A stretch of 17,554 nt of DNA from JAUILA01 sp964563925 (GTDB lineage: Bacteria; Bacteroidota; Bacteroidia; Cytophagales; Cyclobacteriaceae): contig CAZLZD010000070.1 in the NCBI GenBank assembly GCA_964563925.1, positions 1 through 17,554 of the forward strand, read 5' to 3'. Position 1 is the stretch's first letter. Each line of letters opens with the position of its first letter. The position numbers and the translations under genes are program-made. Positions 13,317 to 17,554 of the stretch are shown here, piece by piece. Under the pieces are notes generated by a model. That model made no database searches and was not told the DNA's origin. It was given only the letters and a program-made list of their open reading frames with translations.

Positions 13317-16133
13317 ATGCGAAGCATTTTATTCATAATTTTATTTGTACTCCCTTTCCTGAGTCCTGCCCAGGAAATTAACCTGGAAGGACAGATCAAC
13401 GAAGAATTACCCGTCGATCCCAATGTGAGGAAAGGTACGCTGGAGAATGGTCTCACCTATTACATTCGTCAGAATGAGAAGCCGGAAGACAAAGTGGAAT
13501 TACGGCTTGTAGTGAATGTGGGCTCAATGATGGAGAATGAAGACCAGCAGGGCCTGGCACATTTTCTGGAACACATGGCCTTTAACGGTACGAAGAATTT
13601 TGCCAAAAACGAACTGGTCAATTACCTGCAGACGGTAGGGGTAAAATTCGGGGCAGACCTGAATGCCTATACAAGTTTTGATGAAACGGTTTATATTCTC
13701 CCCATACCTTCCGACGATGAAGAAATCCTGGACAAGGGGATACAGGTACTGGAAGACTGGGCATCAAATATTACCCTTTCCGCTGAGGAAATTGACAAAG
13801 AACGGGGAGTGGTGATAGAGGAATGGCGGCTTGGACAAGGCGCCGGGCAACGGATGCGGGACGAGTGGTTCCCGGTCATGTTCAAGAATTCACGCTACGC
13901 CGAACGACTGCCAATTGGTAAAAAGGAAATTCTGGAATCGTTTGATTATGAGACGCTGAGGAAATTTTATAAAGACTGGTATCGTCCAGATCTCATGGCT
14001 GTAGTGGCCGTGGGTGACATTGATCCCGATGCTATGGAAAAGAAAATCCGTGAGCGATTCGGTAAACTTAAAAACCCCCCTGCACCGAGGGAACGTGAGT
14101 ATTTCGACGTCCCTGATCATGAAGACACGTACGTTTCTGTGGTGTCGGATCCGGAGGCCCAGTTTACGCAGATACAGCTTGTATACAAACAGGACCTCGA
14201 GACCACTGAGACAGTAGGTGACTTCCGCCGTGATGCCATCTATTCGCTGTATAATGGCATGCTCAACCGGCGATTAAGTGAATTACAGGAATCGGCAGAT
14301 CCGCCTTTTCTCTTTGCCAGCACAAGCTACGGGGGTATGGTTCGCACAAAAAGTTCCTATTCCTCCTTTGCGGTTGTAGGTGAAGAAGGCATTGAACGTG
14401 GATTAAAAACACTTTTACGGGAGAATGAACGGGTGAAAAAATACGGGTTTACGGAAGGCGAACTGGAGCGTTACAAGAAGACCGTTCTTAACAGGTATGA
14501 AACCGCCTTTAAGGAAAAAGACAAGACGGAATCCGGCCGGTATGCCTCGGAATACATTCGTAATTTCCTGAGCAAGGAGCCAATTCCGGGGATTAGTTAC
14601 GAATATGAATTTTATGAGAAGGTCCTCCCTACCATAACCCTGAGTGAGGTGAACGAACTTGCCGGGCACTGGATCACTGACAATAACCGGGTTGTGGTGG
14701 TTATGGCCCCGGAAAAGGAAGGGGTTACACTTCCGTCGGAAGAAGAAGTCAGGTCCATTCTCGATGAAGCCGACGCCGAGGAAATTACCGCCTATGAAGA
14801 CAAGGAAGTGGCAGAAACCTTTATGACAGACCTTCCGGCCGCCGGCAGCATCACCTCCAGTAAAACCCTGGAAGATGTGGATGCTACCGAACTGACTTTG
14901 TCCAATGGCATGCGGGTCATTTTAAAGCCAACTGACTTCAAGAACGATGAAATTCTGATACGTGCCTATTCTTACGGCGGACAGTCCCTCTATGGCAATG
15001 AGAATAAGGAAAATGCTTCGAATGCCTCAAGTATCATCAGCGAAAGCGGCGTGGCGGAGTATTCTCCTTCGGATATGACCAAAATGTTGTCGGGAAAAAC
15101 GGTCCGGATCAATCCATATGTCGGGCTTTACAACGAAGGGATTAATGGCCAATCATCTCCAAAAGACCTGGAGACGGCCATGCAGCTGATCCATTTGTAT
15201 TTCACCAATCCGAGAAAGGACCGGGAGTCTTTCGACTCATTCGTGAACAAGAATAAAATGCTGTTGCAGAACCTGATGTCAAATCCTCAGTTCTACTACT
15301 CCGACCAGGTAAACCGGATACTTACCCAGGACCATCCGCGCGGTGGCGGATTTCCTACCACCGAAGAGCTGGAATCGATTGAATTTGAAAAAGCTTTTTC
15401 AATTTTCAACGAGCGATTCAGCAATGCCGGTGACTTTATCTTTTTTATTGTCGGCTCCTTTGAGATGGAAACAATCAAGCCGCTGCTGGAACAGTACCTG
15501 GCAAGTCTTCCTGCTTCGGGAGAAAACGAATCATACAAGGACCTGGGAATCCGTCCACCCGATGGCCCACTTGAAAAGACGGTCTACAAGGGGACCGATC
15601 CTAAGAGTTCTGTGACCATGATTTACACCGGTGAGACTGACTATGATAATGATGAAGCGTATTATCTTAATGCACTCGGACAAGTTCTGACCAACCAGCT
15701 CATAGAAATCCTCCGTGAGGAAAAAGGTGGTGTGTATGGCGTGGGAGCCAGCGGAAGGTTCAGCCAGATACCGTTCGATAATTATACATTCAGGATATCA
15801 TTCCCCTGTTCGCCGGAAAATGCCCTTGACCTGATTGCCGCCACCCGCGAAGCCATTGAGAAGATCAAGAAAGAGGGTGTCAGCGAAAAGGATATGACCA
15901 AAATCAAGGAAACGCAGCTGCGTGAGCACAAGGAGGATCTTGAAACTAATTCATACTGGATGTCGAGTTTGTACTCCTCCTATTACAATGACCTCCCCCT
16001 CGACAGACTTGGCAGGTTTGAAGAAAGGGTAAAGGCCCTTACTTCCGAAAACCTTCAGCAGATGGCGAAGAAGTACCTCGTGGATGATCAATACATTCAA
16101 ATTGTCCTGATGCCCGAAGAGGGCGCCGAATAA
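13317..16133 (+). CDS. M16-family zinc metallopeptidase (pitrilysin/PqqL-like), exported
   Basis: A 938-residue protein with a signal peptide (MRSILFIILFVLPFLSPAQ). The inverted zinc motif HFLEH gives ligands H82 and H86 with catalytic E85; the downstream KERGVVIEE stretch supplies E162 and the probable third ligand E169, with the seven-residue spacing seen in pitrilysin. Two M16 halves follow: the active N-terminal half to about residue 450 and a second half from about 520 (ATELTLSNGMRVILKP) that lacks the HxxEH motif. The substrate-binding segment EEKGGVYGVGAS is present near the C-terminus. This single-chain layout is that of periplasmic M16B proteases degrading peptides or short proteins. 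I chose the ATG at 13317 rather than the upstream in-frame ATG at 13266 because it starts a clean signal peptide. It is transcribed divergently from the barrel gene and ends at a strong terminator. Confidence 0.93.
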   Translation: MRSILFIILFVLPFLSPAQEINLEGQINEELPVDPNVRKGTLENGLTYYIRQNEKPEDKVELRLVVNVGSMMENEDQQGLAHFLEHMAFNGTKNFAKNELVNYLQTVGVKFGADLNAYTSFDETVYILPIPSDDEEILDKGIQVLEDWASNITLSAEEIDKERGVVIEEWRLGQGAGQRMRDEWFPVMFKNSRYAERLPIGKKEILESFDYETLRKFYKDWYRPDLMAVVAVGDIDPDAMEKKIRERFGKLKNPPAPREREYFDVPDHEDTYVSVVSDPEAQFTQIQLVYKQDLETTETVGDFRRDAIYSLYNGMLNRRLSELQESADPPFLFASTSYGGMVRTKSSYSSFAVVGEEGIERGLKTLLRENERVKKYGFTEGELERYKKTVLNRYETAFKEKDKTESGRYASEYIRNFLSKEPIPGISYEYEFYEKVLPTITLSEVNELAGHWITDNNRVVVVMAPEKEGVTLPSEEEVRSILDEADAEEITAYEDKEVAETFMTDLPAAGSITSSKTLEDVDATELTLSNGMRVILKPTDFKNDEILIRAYSYGGQSLYGNENKENASNASSIISESGVAEYSPSDMTKMLSGKTVRINPYVGLYNEGINGQSSPKDLETAMQLIHLYFTNPRKDRESFDSFVNKNKMLLQNLMSNPQFYYSDQVNRILTQDHPRGGGFPTTEELESIEFEKAFSIFNERFSNAGDFIFFIVGSFEMETIKPLLEQYLASLPASGENESYKDLGIRPPDGPLEKTVYKGTDPKSSVTMIYTGETDYDNDEAYYLNALGQVLTNQLIEILREEKGGVYGVGASGRFSQIPFDNYTFRISFPCSPENALDLIAATREAIEKIKKEGVSEKDMTKIKETQLREHKEDLETNSYWMSSLYSSYYNDLPLDRLGRFEERVKALTSENLQQMAKKYLVDDQYIQIVLMPEEGAE

Positions 16134-16169
16134 AAAAAAAGCCCCCGTCTAATTGCCGGGGGCTTTTTT
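16132..16169. terminator. Bidirectional intrinsic terminator between convergent genes
   Basis: A 7-base GC stem (GCCCCCG 16141-16147; CGGGGGC 16157-16163) with a nine-base loop is flanked by nine A residues on one side and six T residues on the other. It can therefore end both the M16 transcript and the convergent aminopeptidase transcript (stop at 16179). Confidence 0.92.
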
Positions 16170-16178
16170 ATGTACAGG

Positions 16179-17554
16179 TTATTCCTTAATTGCTGCGTCC
16201 AGGGCAGGCAACGAATAGGATTCAAAAATACTTGGTTGTGCCATCATGGCTTCAATTTCGGCGGTCGTCCGTGGCGCATAGCGGGACAGTAGCTCGTAGC
16301 CATCTTCTGTTATCAGGATATCGTCTTCAATCCGTACTGCGATACCCCACCATTTGGGATCACACGGACTGTCTTCCGGAATATATATCCCTGGCTCCAC
16401 AGTGAGGAGCATATCCTTTTCAAAGGTTTCATAATTACCCCGGTCATGCACGTCAAGACCGATATGATGGCTTACTCCATGAGGAAAATAACGCCGCACC
16501 TCGGAGGCATCGCTGATTATACCCAGGTTAATCAACCCCTCGGCGATTACTTCCTGGCTAATGCGTGTGGTTTCCCGTATAGTAACCCCTGGTTTGCAGA
16601 TCTTGAACGACTCTTCCTGGGCCTTGTAAACAAGGTCATAGATTGCCTTTTGTTCGGGAGTAAATTTCCCATTGGCCGGAATTGTCCGGGTCACATCGGC
16701 GGTATACCCCCGGTATTCAGCACCCAGGTCCATCAGGACCAGGTCGTCCCCCAGTTTCAGCTTATTATTCTTAATGTAGTGCAGTACGCAGCCATTATGA
16801 CCGGCTCCCACAATACTGGGATACCCCTCGTACTCTGTTCCGTACTTCTTGAAAACAAATTCATGAATTCCCTGGATTTCTGCCTCTGACATTCCCGTAT
16901 GCATGGCTTTCATCACTTCCACTTGTCCCATGCATGAGATATAGACCGCTTTTCGTAAAAGGTCAATTTCCTCAGGCTCCTTAATCTCTCGCAAATCAGT
17001 GAGTATCTGCACGAGGGTCTGTGTATCGAGATTGCTTGGGGGCGGGAGAATATTCAGGTTTTCTTCCACCGTGCCCTCATTGCTGATAAAGCTCTGGATG
17101 ATCTCATCGTCCTTTAGATCAGGGTGGCGGGGAGCAAAACGGGCCAGGTTTTTACGAAGCTCTTCCCGTTCATCCGGTGATGCATTCCGGATTTGCTCAT
17201 ACACCTCGTTCCGGGTAGCACTGAAGTCTTCCGGGATGGCTGCTTTTGCCTTGAATTCTTCAATCAGCGTATACAAATCCGCGTTATCGAATGGATTATC
17301 CCGTACATCGTCATTGAATTCGAAGAACAATACCTTGTCAAATTCAGGAAAAACTGCCTTGAATTCACTGAACTTATCATTCTCGAAAACCACATCAAAT
17401 CCAAGTTCTTCCCTGGCACCTTCCACTCCGAGCCTTGGACCGTTATACAATTCCATTCGCTCGTTATGAGGTTGTACAAACAGAACTTCCTGGGTGCCCT
17501 CATAAGGCTCAGAAAAAAGCAGAAGCATGGAATGGGGCTCCGGATTCCCGGTCA
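16179..17554 (-). CDS. pepP: Xaa-Pro aminopeptidase (M24B, aminopeptidase P), N-terminus beyond the window
   Basis: At least 457 residues of a cytosolic metallo-aminopeptidase that removes the N-terminal residue preceding proline. The frame continues through the window edge with TGNPEPHSMLLLF, typical of the aminopeptidase P N-terminal domain. The internal ATG at 17528 is therefore not the start, and the true start is some tens of residues upstream. The creatinase-like N-domain is followed by the pita-bread catalytic domain. Dinuclear metal ligands are recognisable: Asp in LMDLG and in TADVTRT, His in FPHGVSHHIG, Glu in TVEPGIY and Glu in VRIEDDI. The HGVSHHIGLDVHD segment also holds the substrate-binding histidines. 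Family members process proline-containing peptides. It converges on the M16 protease gene, giving a neighbouring pair of peptidases in different compartments. Confidence 0.94.
   Translation of the reverse strand, partial: TGNPEPHSMLLLFSEPYEGTQEVLFVQPHNERMELYNGPRLGVEGAREELGFDVVFENDKFSEFKAVFPEFDKVLFFEFNDDVRDNPFDNADLYTLIEEFKAKAAIPEDFSATRNEVYEQIRNASPDEREELRKNLARFAPRHPDLKDDEIIQSFISNEGTVEENLNILPPPSNLDTQTLVQILTDLREIKEPEEIDLLRKAVYISCMGQVEVMKAMHTGMSEAEIQGIHEFVFKKYGTEYEGYPSIVGAGHNGCVLHYIKNNKLKLGDDLVLMDLGAEYRGYTADVTRTIPANGKFTPEQKAIYDLVYKAQEESFKICKPGVTIRETTRISQEVIAEGLINLGIISDASEVRRYFPHGVSHHIGLDVHDRGNYETFEKDMLLTVEPGIYIPEDSPCDPKWWGIAVRIEDDILITEDGYELLSRYAPRTTAEIEAMMAQPSIFESYSLPALDAAIKE

Noticed and set aside
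17526..17528. ATG at 17528 as start of the aminopeptidase
   Set aside because: The frame stays open to the window edge and the upstream residues TGNPEPHS fit the aminopeptidase P N-domain, so the gene is truncated by the window.
1..17554. CRISPR array, mobile element, tRNA/rRNA, prophage or anti-phage cassette
   Set aside because: No regularly spaced repeats, terminal inverted repeats, transposase or integrase motifs, cloverleaf sequences or recognisable defence proteins were seen on either strand.

Overview
The window looks like a chromosomal segment of a member of the Bacteroidota. Start codons are preceded by A-rich leaders without a Shine-Dalgarno core. Candidate promoters match the Bacteroidetes -7 element TAnnTTTG. 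The gene families (NrtR/AraR-type Nudix regulator, EF-hand-bearing GH3, GMC oxidoreductase with gluconate-2-dehydrogenase subunit 3, Tat-exported TIM-barrel isomerase) are common in that phylum. Genus cannot be decided from this sequence. I see no tRNA, rRNA, CRISPR array, insertion sequence, phage gene or recognisable defence system, and no gene-free gap exceeds 300 bases (the largest are 8356-8554, 13170-13316 and 7501-7644).

Layout. 3-773: a VOC/glyoxalase-like protein whose 5' end probably lies outside the window. 809-2526 (minus): a two-gene operon of a Nudix/winged-helix regulator and a Tat-exported sugar isomerase/epimerase-like TIM barrel. 2608-5022 (plus): a membrane-anchored GH3 glycosidase, divergent from the regulator and sharing with it an 81-bp control region that holds a perfect inverted repeat. 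5065-7500 (minus): a GMC flavoprotein and its Tat-lipoprotein partner. 7645-8355: an exported hypothetical protein followed by a strong terminator. 8555-8803: a small Rho-N/SAP-like protein. 8790-9806 (minus): a seven-helix membrane protein. 9863-11859 (minus): an arsenic block, arsR - arsM - arsC. 11946-13169 (minus): an outer-membrane beta-barrel-like protein. 13317-16133 (plus): a zinc protease of family M16. 16179-17554 (minus): an M24B Xaa-Pro aminopeptidase cut by the window edge.

Two functional groups stand out. The first (809-7500) can be read as a periplasmic route for glycosides. A GH3 enzyme, an FAD-dependent sugar-oxidising complex (GMC plus subunit 3) and a TIM-barrel sugar epimerase or lyase all carry, or are paired with, export signals. 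They lie next to a sugar-type Nudix regulator whose catalytic box is degenerate. This resembles the components of 3-keto-glycoside metabolism, but the substrate is unknown. The second is an arsenic locus with an ArsR repressor, As(III) methyltransferase and thioredoxin-type arsenate reductase. Two nearly identical palindromic operators sit before arsR and before arsM, and no efflux pump lies within the window.

The most useful leads are the operator/promoter architecture at 2531-2582, the Tat hitchhiker oxidoreductase with a four-cysteine cluster and no adjacent cytochrome, the duplicated ars operator, the 11-base leader motif shared by the divergent genes at 13169 and 13317, and the possible hydrolase-tail/VOC fusion at the left edge. 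I did not find a clearly unprecedented system.
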